DNA of 64,000 nt from Rhabditoides inermis (taxonomy: Eukaryota; Nematoda; Chromadorea; Rhabditida; Rhabditidae): NCBI GenBank assembly GCA_963966185.1, contig CAWZYM010000283.1, positions 1-64,000 of the forward strand. The letters are read 5' to 3'. Both the position numbers and the translations under genes were made by a program. Position 1 is the stretch's first letter. Each line of letters begins with the position of its first letter. Under the pieces are notes generated by a model. The model searched no databases. It worked only from the letters and a program-made list of their open reading frames with translations, and was not told where the DNA came from. Positions 11,701 through 22,172 of this stretch are shown one piece after another.

Positions 11701-13074
11701 GGTTTACTGCCTAACCTTTTCATATGTTAAGCAAATGAATAGGGCGGAGCGAGTTGACTCGGCGACTCGATCGGGCTCCGAAATGAAAATAGTATACGCT
11801 TATGATAGGCGTATGTTACCAAAAGTCGCTAAGCTCGCGGCATGTTACGGGTTTTCATAGGAGTAGTCCGCGCGGCCACTGTAGCTCGATCCCACACCCT
11901 ACGGCTTGATTCTACTATAACACTGCAACTGTTTTACATAAATTCGCATCGCGAATGGAGTGACGAGCCGCGAAGGCAATCCACACCATTTATAATAGAC
12001 TCACATTTAGCTCCGGTTTTTAGTTGAACACATTACCGTGGATTTAAACAACAAAATGCGCAGCAGCTCTATTTTTGCCGTTCATATTTCTACTCAAATG
12101 ATGCGCTACGGCGACCACGACAATGCGTGAAAATGGGGGATACATACCCTATGATACTGCACAATACACTGAAGTGCAGACTATCTAGAAGGTGGCATTC
12201 CAACAATTTCTCTCTGATTGATTGTCGAGTGCCAACTGCATTTTATCATTCCTCTGCATAATCCACGTTTGACAGCATTCTCATCCATCAAAATGGCTAT
12301 ATCTGAGAAATTAAACGGACCTTAGCGCTACAGTATAAAAAATAAGCGAACCGCGAACGAACTGCGCACACACACAGAAGAGAAACGCCAGCAGGCGAGA
12401 AATCTCACAGCCAGTTATGGGAACACTGCACAATCCACGTTTCACGGAAATGCCAAGTGCCAAGGGAGGTGGAACTCCAACAATCTGGCATTCAACTTCA
12501 CTGGTTAAGTTCATCATCTGTTCGGTGTGGTTTTGTGTGTCTAGTGCTGCACGAGTCACGTTTCACAACATTCTCATCTATCGAAATGCGCACGTTGAAA
12601 CAATGTCATACTCGTACAATCCTTACCTCGCCATCTTCATCGCAGCCACACAGGCTGTTCGGAGCAGTGCCCGTCTGGTCTCCTCGTCCACCCTCGCTCC
12701 TTCCTCGCTCGACAGACGGGCACCCAGGGAGGAGAGAGAGTGGGGGAGGGCAGAGGGGGAGCGCACCACCTGCAACAGACGAGAAGTAAAAGGGAAAAAG
12801 AGGGAGAAGAGAGGGAGAGGGAGAGGGAGAGGGAGAGGGAGAGGGAGAGGGAGAGGGAGAGGGAGAGGGAGAGGGAGAGGGAGAGGGAGAGGGAGAGGGA
12901 GAGGGAGAGGGAGAGGGAGAGGGAGAGGGAGAGGGAGAGGGAGAGGGAGAGGGAGAGGGAGAGGGTTTCGGATAAACGATTGATTGATAACCCACCAGCT
13001 GCATCAGCTCCGCCGCGTGGTCGGTCACGTACCGCGCCGGCAGACCGTTCACAAGAGCAGGCAGGATCAGGGCA
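452..13074 (-). CDS. VPS35L-like Retriever subunit, C-terminal part, 11 exons
   Basis: Eleven minus-strand exons join in a single open frame with consistent phases: 12996-13074, 12627-12769, 9776-9866, 9366-9484, 8863-8962, 8613-8713, 8032-8119, 1175-1303, 893-961, 730-791 and 452-556. Every boundary is GT-AG. The product is an all-helical HEAT-like repeat protein. I assign it to VPS35L (C16orf62), the VPS35-related subunit of the endosomal Retriever recycling complex, because the last five exons follow that family's order: a segment with [20 protein letters not shown], a segment ending HVTIPSV, a segment with [12 protein letters not shown], and one with [15 protein letters not shown]. The N-terminal part was not found upstream of 13.1 kb, where a guanylyl cyclase gene begins on the same strand; the C-terminus runs off the window. 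The introns are unusually repeat-rich, and the one at 1304-8031 is 6.7 kb. The family call comes from pattern recognition, not a search. Confidence 0.72.
812..892. repeat. Pyrimidine-rich microsatellite next to a splice donor
   Basis: CT/CCCTCT-rich tract ending in a C-run. On the minus strand it is a purine (GA/GGGAGA) tract that begins directly at the 5' splice site of the exon 893-961. The same arrangement recurs at 409-451, 8724-8862 and 9703-9745. Confidence 0.9.
1304..2566. other. Intron DNA of the VPS35L-like gene, no exon recognised
   Basis: Mostly AT-rich DNA. It contains a three-copy tandem of an 11-bp unit (tttcaatgtct) at about 1973-2000. A short basic open frame on the plus strand at about 2068-2280 is not supported by any recognisable domain. 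Confidence 0.4.
2567..2579 (+). mobile_element. Relic primer-binding site of a BEL-type LTR element
   Basis: The 13-mer TGGTGCATCGGCC is identical to the primer-binding site right after the left LTR of the BEL element at 26137-26149. It matches the complement of a tRNA-Gly(GCC) 3' end. Here too it follows a sequence ending in cgaca, and about 25 bases downstream both loci share ccactgaacca. No matching second LTR was found, so this is probably a solo 5' fragment of a related element. Confidence 0.6.
3171..3216. repeat. Palindromic hairpin of about 40 bp
   Basis: Two arms of cgcgctctatct and its complement flank a single-base centre, with A-rich and T-rich extensions on either side. It would form a strong stem-loop. 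It lies in intronic or intergenic DNA and may be the centre or end of a small foldback MITE. Confidence 0.6.
3325..3400 (+). mobile_element. Fragment of the 'ggctcgcacttagctcagg' repeat family
   Basis: The sequence ataggctcgcacttagctca followed by ggattt and ttgaaaacatttt recurs at about 18201 and, reverse-complemented, at about 24590-24640. This copy keeps only one end of the family. Confidence 0.6.
4757..4990 (+). repeat. Diverged direct duplication, copy 1
   Basis: About 230 bp here resemble 6955-7190: both follow a gtgagtt-like donor, share a pyrimidine-rich stretch, and end with a segment like agtgaacgcgttgaatatgt. Copies are roughly 2.2 kb apart and clearly diverged. This looks like an old tandem duplication of an intron with flanking exon. 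Confidence 0.5.
5508..5928 (+). CDS. Possible three-exon plus-strand gene fragment
   Basis: Exons 5508-5614, 5727-5797 and 5847-5928 have good acceptors and GTGAGT or GTTTGT donors and join in one phase-consistent frame. The joined product includes [20 protein letters not shown] and [16 protein letters not shown]. No family is recognised. It lies inside the large 6.7-kb intron of the minus-strand VPS35L-like gene. Start and end exons were not found, and the candidate exon at 6814-6946 could belong to the same gene. It could also be a chance chain, since the first exon is GC-rich. Confidence 0.35.
6219..6226 (+). promoter_or_regulatory. TATA-box-like site
   Basis: TATATAAG sits about 10 bases after a GC-rich stretch (ggcggcggctgg). 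Two diverged copies of a 'gtgaaacata...tcgcac(c/t)ggt(a/g)ttat(t/c)agcg' sequence flank it at about 6099-6160 and 6269-6330. No clearly linked gene was found downstream, so its function is uncertain. Confidence 0.3.
6350..6432 (+). mobile_element. tRNA-derived SINE-like sequence
   Basis: It contains an A-box-like tggctcaagtggttag and a B-box-like gcgggttccagtcc about 45 bases later, the spacing of internal RNA polymerase III promoters. The two ends do not pair into an acceptor stem, so it is tRNA-derived rather than a working tRNA gene. Confidence 0.55.
6814..6946 (+). CDS. Candidate exon, acidic short product
   Basis: An ATG-started open frame encodes a product with [18 protein letters not shown]. 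Three alternative donors (after 6918, 6927 and 6946) would keep it open. No domain is recognised. It may be a first exon or an isolated frame. Confidence 0.3.
6955..7190 (+). repeat. Diverged direct duplication, copy 2
   Basis: Partner of 4757-4990. The downstream 7.2-8.0 kb is AT-rich with a (caat)n run at 7862-7888 and no recognised exon. Confidence 0.5.
8724..8862. repeat. CT-rich microsatellite in VPS35L intron
   Basis: (CT)n mixed with CCCTCT and C-runs fills almost the whole intron between exons 8613-8713 and 8863-8962. On the sense strand this is a purine tract starting at the donor and running towards the acceptor. Confidence 0.9.
9703..9745. repeat. CT-rich microsatellite
   Basis: (CT)n with CCCT units in the intron 9485-9775 of the VPS35L-like gene. 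Confidence 0.85.
10743..10872. repeat. Inverted repeat, left arm (partner 13207-13340)
   Basis: About 130 bp, including cgcgatgcgagagagagag and the stretch with gctattccccgccttg, reappear reverse-complemented at 13207-13340. The two arms are 2.3 kb apart and bracket a MITE, the hexanucleotide tract and the (AT)n tract. Confidence 0.75.
11167..11310 (+). repeat. Dispersed repeat, copy 1 (partner 20860-21000)
   Basis: About 140 bp beginning catacagtgc and containing cctcctattgacggc align with 20863-21000 in the same orientation with moderate divergence. The family is unknown. Confidence 0.65.
11318..11863. mobile_element. MITE with 22-bp terminal inverted repeats
   Basis: A 546-bp segment begins CTCCTATGAAAACCCGTAAC and ends with its exact reverse complement. 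No open frame of interest lies inside. A target duplication is not evident. It lies in the 9867-12626 intron of the VPS35L-like gene. Confidence 0.7.
12811..12966. repeat. (GGGAGA)n hexanucleotide array
   Basis: About 25 near-perfect units of gggaga. It lies in the intron between exons 12996-13074 and 12627-12769 of the VPS35L-like gene; on the sense strand it is a pyrimidine tract ahead of the acceptor at 12769. Long open frames here (Glu-Arg, Gly-Arg, Ser-Leu or Ser-Pro repeats) are artefacts of the repeat. Confidence 0.95.
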
Positions 13075-13091
13075 CTGCAAATTAGAAAGAA

Positions 13092-13340
<249 letters not shown>

Positions 13341-14604
13341 GTACTCTCCTCGCGTACTCACATAGTGGTGCCAGGTGCGAAGTCATACTTTCCACAGTAT
13401 ACCTACTCACCCCCTCTTCATCGTCCAATTACCCATGCATTCTCATTTTCTCATCAATTAAACATAATGTACATATTTCCTCCCCTCCATCCGTGCGTAC
13501 TCCCACACCACATAATCTACGTTTCACGGCGAGTCGACAGTTGAAATAGGGCTGGTCAAATGATCAGAGTGAAGGAAATATGTCTCATCGGATCAATATG
13601 ATACTTATTTTGATTTTTTGATACATTTCTTGTGTTAATACGATACATTAACTGCTGAAGAAAAATAACAACGCAAATTGGTTTTCTAAATGTTGATAAT
13701 TCGAGTAGTGAAAAGTGATTTTTTGATTCATCTCACCCAATATTAACTTTTTCTTGACTTTTGTTGTAATTCTACTTTCATAATAGACTGCTTGAGACGT
13801 TAACGGAAAAAAAAACGTTTCAAAAAATGTTGCTCAATGAGTAACTAGCTTTCGAGACATATTTTGCACAAAAACGCTCCGTTAAAGGCACACTGGCGAC
13901 TTGTTTCTGCCACAACCTGCCACAACTCCTCATTTTCACACGAACAAAACTTTTGGCGGTGACAGGAATCGAACCCGCGAAGATTAGGGCCATAACGCAG
14001 CGCGCATGCACTGAGCCATGAAGCAAGTGGCAAGAAGTTGTTCATTTGCGCTTATGTCTCCGACCTCAGTTTTAGCAGTGAAGCGTTGGCGGGAAATTCA
14101 AATTTTGAGCTGCATTCTTGGCAGTGGCAGAATCGAAAGTAACGCAGAATCGCCGTTCTTTCGCAAAAACTGCTAATGTTTTAGGTTAATATGATGTTTA
14201 ATAATGCTCCGAGTCGAAAATAAGTCGCCACTGTTTCTTTAATGCCTCGAGAACAGTGTTTTGTTTCATATTATGAAGTTTCAAAACAAAATTTTAACTT
14301 ACACCCGAATGTTTTCTGTGTGTTCTCGTTCGCTTCATTTCTGCTGTTTTCTCTTGCGATAAATATACTTTTTAATGGAGAATTTTTAATTTGGTTACAG
14401 ATAGGCACATGTACCAAACCAATAGCTCCAAAAAATTGACCACTCAGTCATCACTTTGGGTATTTTCAAATGTTTATTAGATAGTAATTAACATAATAAG
14501 AAAAATAAAAGCGCATAATAGAACAGATCCAATAACCATAACTATATACATCAATCACAACAAATGCTGTCATCTCTAGCCGAACACAAAACACGTTCAA
14601 GTCT
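13341..14604. other. Non-coding stretch between VPS35L-like and guanylyl cyclase genes
   Basis: AT-rich DNA with no convincing exon. The only structured item is a tRNA-like sequence at 13955-14030 (listed separately). Confidence 0.5.
13955..14030 (-). mobile_element. tRNA-derived SINE or tRNA pseudogene
   Basis: On the minus strand, an A-box-like atggctcagtgcatgcgc is followed about 45 bases later by a consensus B box in gcgggttcgattcc. A T-arm-like stem is possible, but the 5' and 3' ends do not form an acceptor stem. Confidence 0.55.
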
Positions 14605-16079
14605 TTACACACTCTTGCCAACAAGCCAGTACGTCTTCTGCTTGCCAAAGCCCTGCAAAATTTGAGTAGAAAGAGAGAGGGGAGAGAGAGAGAGAAAGAG
14701 AGAGACATAGAGACAGAGACAGAGACACATAGGACAGAGAGACAGAGAGAGACAGAGAGACAGTCATAAAGAGACAGAGACAGATTGAGAGAGAGCCAGC
14801 GAGCTCCGCGCACCTTGACGTCAACTTCCTCATCCCTCTCGGCCGTCTGGAACTCGGGGAAGGCTAGTCTGAGCAGTTTCTGCGCGTCTTCGCTGAGATG
14901 GATCCGTTCCGGCTGTCCCTGTGACTCCATGTAGTGCGCCACGGTCACCTGAAAGGGAGAAGATGAGATATAGATAGTGATGATACTGACATTTTTTTTG
15001 TTCTGATTACACTTACTGTTGACATGATAAATAAAGAAAGTTTGTTTTAGAGCATACATCCATCTTCTAGTAAGTAGCGGTTTCGAATAATACGTGTGAT
15101 AAAGATAAGACCATAAAGCTTGAACGTCTACTAAACTCGTGTTATTCTACTACTCATGCCTACTGCCATCTACACAGTCCGTCGGAAGGACTGTAGGGAA
15201 ACTCTAAATGGTGTATGCTGACCGTGTCTCCGAAGAGGCAGTATCTGGGCGAGGTGTGTCCGATGACGCCGGCGGCCACGGGTCCGCTGTGCACGCCGAT
15301 CCGGATGCGCAGACGGTCGGACCGCTTCGGCACCCGGTACGTCGACAGGAACTGCAAGGGAGGTGTATGCAAGTGTGTATGTCTGCGAGAAAAGAGGTGA
15401 CTAATGACTTTTGTATAACATTCCAGACAGATGCGTATACAACTTTAGTGTGCACTTTTTCTGATGTCGTGCTATGAGCGACAATTGTTCTTTTGTTGTT
15501 TATTCTTACATTAAAAAAAACAATTTTGCAGCCATTCTTCAATTTCAGACAGATGTGAAACGTATTTAGTAATGCTCAGATGTCAAGTATACGAGTATGA
15601 GTCATTTATGGTTTTTCTTTTTCTTTTGAAACGCCAACTAGACAAACTAGAGGATTGAATAAATCTGTCACCCTTTCATTTTGGAAAGCTGTGAAACGTG
15701 AGCCCAAAAATAAATTTTCGAAATTTTCGTCGTACGAAATCTCACACAAACAATGTCAAAAACCATGTAATGATTCTAGATTCAACTTCCACACACGCAC
15801 ACTTACATCACCTTCCTCACTGTATTTTCGGTATTTTCCATCACAAATCCAGACAACCACCACACAATCAAAATCACTCGTAAGAATCTCATTACATCGG
15901 GTGCGAATACCACACCATGACACTTGATGAGTATTTCCAAATCACAAACCCACCTTCATCATGCCCAGTGCGGTGTCGCAGATCTGGCCGATGTGGCGGC
16001 GGCCGTTCTCCTCCGGAACACCCGACACGATCATGTACGCGTCGCCGATAGTCTCCACCTGGAGAGAGCGGGGGTGGAG

Positions 16080-16116
<37 letters not shown>

Positions 16117-17349
16117 CAGAGAGGGGGTGGAGAGAGGGAGAGAGAGGGAGAGAGAGAGGGAGAGAGAGAGGAGAGAGAGATAAAGAGAGAGAGAGACAGA
16201 GAGAGAGACAGAGAGGAGAGGAGAGAGAGGGAAAAGAGAGGGGAAATGGGGGGGGGAGAGAGAGGAGGGGAGAGAAGGAAGAGAAGCGTTTACCTTGTAG
16301 CAGTCGTTCTTGATGATGATCGCGTCAAAGTCCGAGTAGAGCGAGTTTAGGAGGGACACCACCTAGAACGCATCGTAGGAAACCGACTATCATATCCGCT
16401 GTCAAGCTGTCAACGACTGGTCAACTAGTCCCTTGAGTAGTTCCTAGTTCCAACTAGTGTTTTGAATAGTCCCCTGAGTAACGGTCGAGTTGGTTTGCCA
16501 GAGCTAGGATGAGTGTGTGCAGTTCCAGCAACCCACCTCCAACGGGGTGAATGTGGAGCAGAGTGTGGTGAAGCCGACAATGTCCGTGAACATCACCGTC
16601 GCCTGAACAAAGGCAGTCGTTACACATTCCAGATCTTTTGTGAATGCGATCGACCGATTGAGAAATCTCATAGTGTTACACACGGCACGTGCAGGTGCCG
16701 TACACTGTATGCAACACGTTTCCATCAACTTCCTCTCTGATGAGGCTACGGGTTGATGGAAGGCTCAAGTGGTAAGATGCTAGTCGAAACCGCTTGACCA
16801 AAATAGCGTAGTCTTTGTGATTTCTCAATTGCAGTTGTGTGGTACTTGCACATAAGTCTAGGATTCGTACCTGCACGAATGTCTTCGGGGCGACTACGCG
16901 ACCCATCTTCAGCTCGTTCGCCACGTATCTGAAAAGAGGCGTATCTCCGTCTCCGTCTCCGTCCCTCTCTATCTCTCTATCTCTCTCTTTCTTTTTCTCT
17001 TTCTGTCTCTCTCTCTCTCTCTCTCTCTCCCTCTCTCCTCACTTTGGCAGCAGCTGACTCAGCAGTCGGTTCGCCTTCTCGGTTGTTGCTTCCAGCATGT
17101 CTGTGCGCTCCTGAACAATCACTTAGCATATTTATGATTTTTGCTTCTGTTTTTTAAGACAAAATAATGCTGTTACCAGTATTGATATTGTGTGAGAAAA
17201 TTGGAACATATCTTTTATGTGAAACGCATCAAACATACCTTGACGACTTTCTCGAGATTATTGGCGTACTCTTCGAGCATGCGCATCATCTGATCGACCA
17301 GAGAGCCCTGCGAGAGAGAGGGTTAGATAGATGGTTAAAGCGAGTTAGT

Positions 17350-17393
<44 letters not shown>

Positions 17394-17483
17394 CACCTTC
17401 GCTCGCAGGTAGTTGTCGCAGTTCATTCTCACACGGCGAATGGCTGGGCGAACGTCCGGAGAGTCGTGCCAGCAGTCCTGAAA

Positions 17484-17523
<40 letters not shown>

Positions 17524-17667
17524 GCTCTCTCTCTCTCCCTCCCTCCCTCCCTCTCTCTCAGTCTCTCCATACCTGTAGCAGTGCCACTAGATCGGGATGA
17601 GCTCCTTTTCCTGCCTGCATCGAAGGCTTCGGTATCCGCTCTCCCGCTGAAGCTTTCGTCACCAGCT
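14605..17667 (-). CDS. Receptor-type guanylyl cyclase, end of kinase-homology and cyclase domain
   Basis: Ten minus-strand exons join in one frame to a TAA stop: 17573-17667, 17397-17477, 17239-17307, 17043-17110, 16871-16928, 16537-16602, 16294-16362, 15954-16058, 15223-15351, 14814-14948, with a last exon 14605-14652. The order is the end of a kinase-homology domain ([20 protein letters not shown]), a dimerisation coiled coil ([18 protein letters not shown]) and a class III cyclase domain. Both metal-binding aspartates are present (FTDIVGFT and ETIGDAYM), as are the GTP-selecting Glu (VETIGD) and Cys (PRYCLFGDT). The usual transition-state motif, DTV followed by N-x-A-S-R, reads [11 protein letters not shown] here, so the Asn and Arg appear replaced by Thr and Tyr. 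Such enzymes make cGMP at sensory membranes. The extracellular domain, membrane helix and most of the kinase-homology domain were not found upstream. Confidence 0.88.
16076..16272. repeat. Purine-rich (GA)n / GAGACAGA tract
   Basis: It lies in the intron 16059-16293 of the cyclase gene; on the sense strand it is a long pyrimidine tract leading into the acceptor at 16058. Confidence 0.9.
16968..17040. repeat. CT-rich microsatellite
   Basis: It occupies most of the short intron 16929-17042 of the cyclase gene. Similar tracts fill the introns at 17310-17396 (GA-rich on the plus strand) and 17480-17570 (CT-rich on the plus strand). Confidence 0.9.
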
Positions 17668-18543
17668 CTGAACAAAGAAGGTGTACTGAGTATTTTTTTT
17701 GGCAGCGAACTTCATATTGCTGCATTAATCTGCTGCGGATACTGTGAAAAACTGATGAAAATAAGCATTGTTCTCAGGTAATTCAAATAATAACCGTTAG
17801 TAATCAGCCATAGATCGCGGCTCGGCATTCTTGCCTTCACTCATTGCCCGCAAAATGAAGCCGCGTCGCAACCGCTCCGCGCGCCACGGAATTTGACGCG
17901 AGTGGATGGCTAACACGCGACACGCGTCAACTAAATCGATAATTGCATGTTCCGCGTTGGTTCTGTATTCTATATGTATATGTTCTAAATGTATATGTGT
18001 ATGTGTATTATATATGTGTATATGTGTCTGTTCTGACTTCTGTATGTGTATGCGAACGTCATCGTCAAAGTATATTTCGGACTATTCCCCCAGAAGTATT
18101 TAACCCGCGGCATGATTACATGAGACGATTTTTGTTAAAGACCATTGCCGTGGGGTAAAATCTGGTAAGCTTCTAGATTCTGAAATACGATAATTGATAT
18201 AATAGGCTCGCACTTAGCTTATTTTTCGTTGATAGCATGTCTCTCGTGAAAAGAGTGGAACTCATTTGCGGGCCCACTATAATATTGTCTACCATGTCTA
18301 CCATTCATGAATATTTATAGTAACTGAGAGTTATGCGACGACACTATTCGTACGCCTTCAGAACTGGAGAAATCGAGAAGACACCACACCGTGCGCAGTC
18401 TCTGTTCCGTGACGAGTGTTGCTTCCTCGATCACTACTTCTGTAAATTCAAAACATATTTCCCCGTTTCCACTTTTTTCGAGAGTACTCGTTCGTGTTAC
18501 TAAAGTAGAGCATATGTGGATCACGAAAATCACTTGCTTGTCA

Positions 18544-18544
<1 letters not shown>
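17668..18544. other. Upstream flank of the cyclase fragment
   Basis: No kinase-homology, transmembrane or extracellular exon of a receptor cyclase was recognised. The stretch contains a (gtatat)-rich segment at about 17970-18050, an internally deleted copy of the tRNA-bearing repeat family at 18201-18286, and a 41-bp sequence at about 18336-18376 that recurs inverted at 20409-20449. Confidence 0.5.
18201..18286 (+). mobile_element. Internally deleted copy of the 24335-24640 repeat
   Basis: It starts ataggctcgcacttagct and ends with a segment containing gtggaactcatttgcgggcc, the two ends of the 306-bp element at 24335-24640 (opposite orientation), with the middle missing. Confidence 0.65.
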
Positions 18545-18581
<37 letters not shown>

Positions 18582-19102
18582 GACCTATGAGTGTTCGAGT
18601 GCCACGACGCGAGGTAAACGCGAGGTCTCTCCATATCTCTCTTCATCTCTCTCTTCATCTCTCTCTTCATCTCTCTCTCCATCTCTCCATCTCTCTCCAT
18701 CTCGCTCTTCATCACTCTCTCCATCTTTCTCTCTCTCTCCATCTGTCTTCTCCATCTCTCTCCATCTCTCTCTCTCCATCTCTCTCTCCATCTCACTCTC
18801 CATCGCTCTCTCCATCTCTCCATCTCTCTCCATCTCTCTCCATCTCTCTCCATCTCTCTCCATCTCTCTCCATCTCTCTCTTCATCACTCTCTCCATCTC
18901 TCTCTCTCTCTCCCCATCTATCTTCTCCATCTCTCTCCATCTCTCCCTCTCCATCTCTCTCTCTCCATCTCACTCTCCATCGCTATCTCCATTTTTCTTC
19001 TCCATCTCTCTCTCTCTGTCTCTCTGTCTCTCTGTCTCTCTGTCTCTCTGTCTCTCTGTCTCTCTGTCTCTCTGTCTCTCTGTCTCTCTGTCTCTCTGTC
19101 TC

Positions 19103-19163
<61 letters not shown>

Positions 19164-19340
19164 ATCTCTCTCTCCATCTCTCTTCATCTTTCTCTCCATC
19201 TCTCTCTGTCTCTCTCTCTTCATCTCTCTCTCTCTCCATATCTCTTTTCATCTCTCTCTCCATCTCTCTCTCTCTCCATCTTTCTATCTCTCTCCATCTC
19301 TCTCTCTCTCCATAGCTCTCCATATCTCTATCTCTCTCCA

Positions 19341-19384
<44 letters not shown>

Positions 19385-19388
19385 GACT
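18545..19388. repeat. CT / CTCTCCAT / CTGT minisatellite of about 840 bp
   Basis: A tract of CT with interspersed units ctctccat, ctcttcat and ctgtctct. A 41-bp sequence beginning catgacctatgagtgttcga directly follows the (CT)17 block at 18545-18578 (copy at 18579-18619) and recurs directly after the last CT block (copy at 19389-19429). Open frames of several hundred codons here are repeat artefacts. Confidence 0.95.
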
Positions 19389-19486
19389 CATGACCTATGA
19401 GTGTTCGAGTGCCACGACGCGAGGTAAACAATAGTATTGATCCTAAAGTTTAATACTGAACACAATTTTTAATATATCAATTTCAG

Positions 19487-19990
19487 TTGGCATGTGTGAA
19501 CAAATACCAAATCCATTGATGGCAACCATTTTTTCATTCGTCAATGAAAAGGTATGTTGTCGTTGTCTCAAGTCGAAATCCTTAGAAATCCTTAGGAACT
19601 CATTACCAAGTCCAAGTCCGAGATGAGCCTCTTGTTTAAGCATTGAGTGAAAACCTGTTTTGAATTGATCAAACCATTGTCTCGTCAGTTTCTACTGAAA
19701 AGAGCTCTTTGAAATTGGTGTTGATGGTATGACACCTAGATAACAAAAAATGTGATCATGCGCGAAAAGTTTCTCCAATAACGTTATCATTTTTATTTTT
19801 TTTAGATAAAAACAATGACGTTATCTTATCATCCTAGAAAAACATTGACAATTAAATTTATCAACATTTTCAGGATGTGAACGTTCTTCGACGAACCTGC
19901 AAGCGTTTCGAAACTATAGTTCGTGATTACCACAACGTGTTGCCGAAAAGGAGAGCTATTATGGAAATAAGAAAAGCTCACAATGACAAG
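19487..19990 (+). CDS. F-box-like protein, two N-terminal exons
   Basis: Exon 19487-19551 carries an ATG shortly after the acceptor and reads CEQIPNPLMATIFSFVNEK; exon 19874-19990 continues in phase with DVNVLRRTCKRFETIVRDYH. Together they follow the F-box pattern: a Pro, a hydrophobic helix, Asp-x-x-x-Leu-Arg, then Cys-Lys-Arg-Phe. F-box proteins bind Skp1 in SCF ubiquitin ligases, and nematodes have large expanded families of them. The next exon is uncertain. A plus-strand exon at 21829-21911 (product LLVGDANKKIIYALAMAHWK) could follow. Confidence 0.55.
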
Positions 19991-20859
19991 GTAAAGCGAT
20001 CAGAGTTCATTATCATTCTGAACTCTGAACCCACTCACTCATCTATTCTTTTCCGCTATATGAAATTCTCTTTTCTTTCACGAACATCTTACTTTCTATC
20101 CTCACTGTCCGCGTAACAATCCGCGAAAAATAGTCTGAGGCGTGTCGGCGCATCATAATCATACATCATAATCATATAAATCTTATAAATCTCACAATCT
20201 CAAAATCTTACAAGTAACAGTAACACATTAACATAGTATTCAGTGAAATTTAGCATAAAACCCGCTATTGAGATTGACATGCAGCTATTTTCGTTTATTT
20301 TATGTACCAGACAATGGTTTGAAAACCCTTTTTTTGTCGATTTTATAAACATTATGCTTAATCGAACTCGATCAATTAATCGATTAATCGGTTAAACTCC
20401 TTCTCCATTTCTCCAGTTCTGAAGGCGTGCGAATAGTGTCGTCGCATAAAAATCTCTCCGCTACTATGCATATATGCATTTTCATGAAACGTGACCATGC
20501 GGAAATGGTAGACAATATTTTTCTCTACCATTCTGCGAAAACCGCGTTTGAAAACAATTCAAAACAAGCGATTTAGTATTTAGTTCCTTGACGCAAAGAC
20601 CACCATCGATGACACAGTTCTGGAACGCGACATTTTTGAAAATCGATTTTCACTAGTCTATAGATAAAAATATGGCAAATACTGTTCACATGGTCGTGGC
20701 ATTTATTTCATGCATTGATTGTTCGATCAAACGACTAATCGTTAATCGATAATGAAAATTGCGATCGATTATTCGATTGCCGCGCACTCTTACGCGAGTC
20801 CTTTTAAAAGATAATGAATGCACTTTTATTGGATTTCATAGAAATCTATGTACGGTACA

Positions 20860-21000
20860 TGTACATACAGTGCTCGGAATTTAGGCTCCTATTGACGGCT
20901 AAATATTTGAATTCGCGCGCGAAAAGACTGTGGGAAAAGAAGAGACGCAGACGTTGCGCGCGCGCCGCTCACTTTGCCATTGTCTCTCGCGAATAGAATG
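20860..21000 (+). repeat. Dispersed repeat, copy 2 (partner 11167-11310)
   Basis: See 11167-11310. The region 20.0-21.8 kb otherwise shows no gene. Confidence 0.6.
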
Positions 21001-21828
21001 ATTAAAATAGTCCGTCCGGCGACTGTAACTACTTTTATGAGCCAAACAATCGGTTTCTCAAACGGTTCTAGCCTGAAATTGTGTAAAAGTGTAAAATCGT
21101 TTGAACACGTTTGAAAAATTGAACTTTTGAAAGTCCACTTACGCGAGTCCTTTTAAATATAATCGAAGTTTTCGTTAATCGGCGCAACTCTAATCCAGAC
21201 CGAATATTCCATGTTCAACACATCCAAACACACTTAGCCAATAGTGGCTTTATTAGCTGAACTGGATGATGTAATGTCGAAAGGTAGCAAGGTATGTAGC
21301 TAGGTTGAGTGTGATGTCAGAGTGCGAGGTAGCGGGGCCTCTCTCCCATCTCTTTTCCGGCGTTGTATCACTGTCTTTTGTTCTACTTGATTCGAAATAA
21401 ATATTATGATATATAATCTTATATTATTCTGTATCTTATATATTATTTCCCCCTTACAGAAGAACTCCGGGGATTCTAGGGATGCGTGTAAATCGGACTA
21501 AACCATACCCAATCTATTCAGCATCAAATTTCTTTGTTCACGAAACTGACAAAAAATAGCATATTTGATTTCTTTTGTACACTTCCTATTGCCACGGTGC
21601 AATTCAATCGCACTCGCTCTATGGCTGACCCGGCGGTCAAAATGACTGCGCCCGTCTGCGCTCTCTGCAAAAGTGCGCACTCTCACCCTCACTGTCAACC
21701 CGGTGCAAATCGAGCGCAAGTAAACTGTGTGGTCAGAGCGAACTAGGTCTAAATGTGACTGAATAGAGCACGACTATTTCTGAATGGCGCCGGTTCCCCG
21801 GAATTCTTCTTTACTTTTTTTTTTCAAG

Positions 21829-21911
21829 GACATTGTATGCCTGCTTGTTGGCGATGCGAATAAAAAGATAATCTACGCACTTGCGATGGCTCATTGGAAA
21901 ACCCCCGCAGA
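21829..21911 (+). CDS. Candidate internal exon
   Basis: A pyrimidine-rich acceptor (ttttttttttcaag) precedes an 83-base open exon that ends at a consensus GTAAGT donor. The product contains DIVCLLVGDANKKIIYALA. It leaves phase 2, which does not match the exon at 22173, so the two are not directly joined. Confidence 0.35.
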
Positions 21912-22172
21912 GTAAGTTTTTTCATCGTTAGTTTTTTTTCTTATAAATCACATTTTCTTTCCCGTAAAAATCTATCTTGACATTTCTATAGCTTCACCAT
22001 TCATCACTTTATGATAATCAGTAACAGAAAAGAACCATCTCTCGACCTAATTGAACCCAATCGATTTTAATGATGCCTTGTTTGAGTCGTATTTGTTTGA
22101 GTGTCCTTAGATGCTGTCTCTACTGTTACCTAGTGATCAAACAACAACATTCATTTCCGGCGTGAAGATCAG

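Noticed and set aside
18391..19386. A 331-codon frame rich in Ser and Leu.
   Set aside because: Translation of the CT minisatellite; all frames stay open for the same reason.
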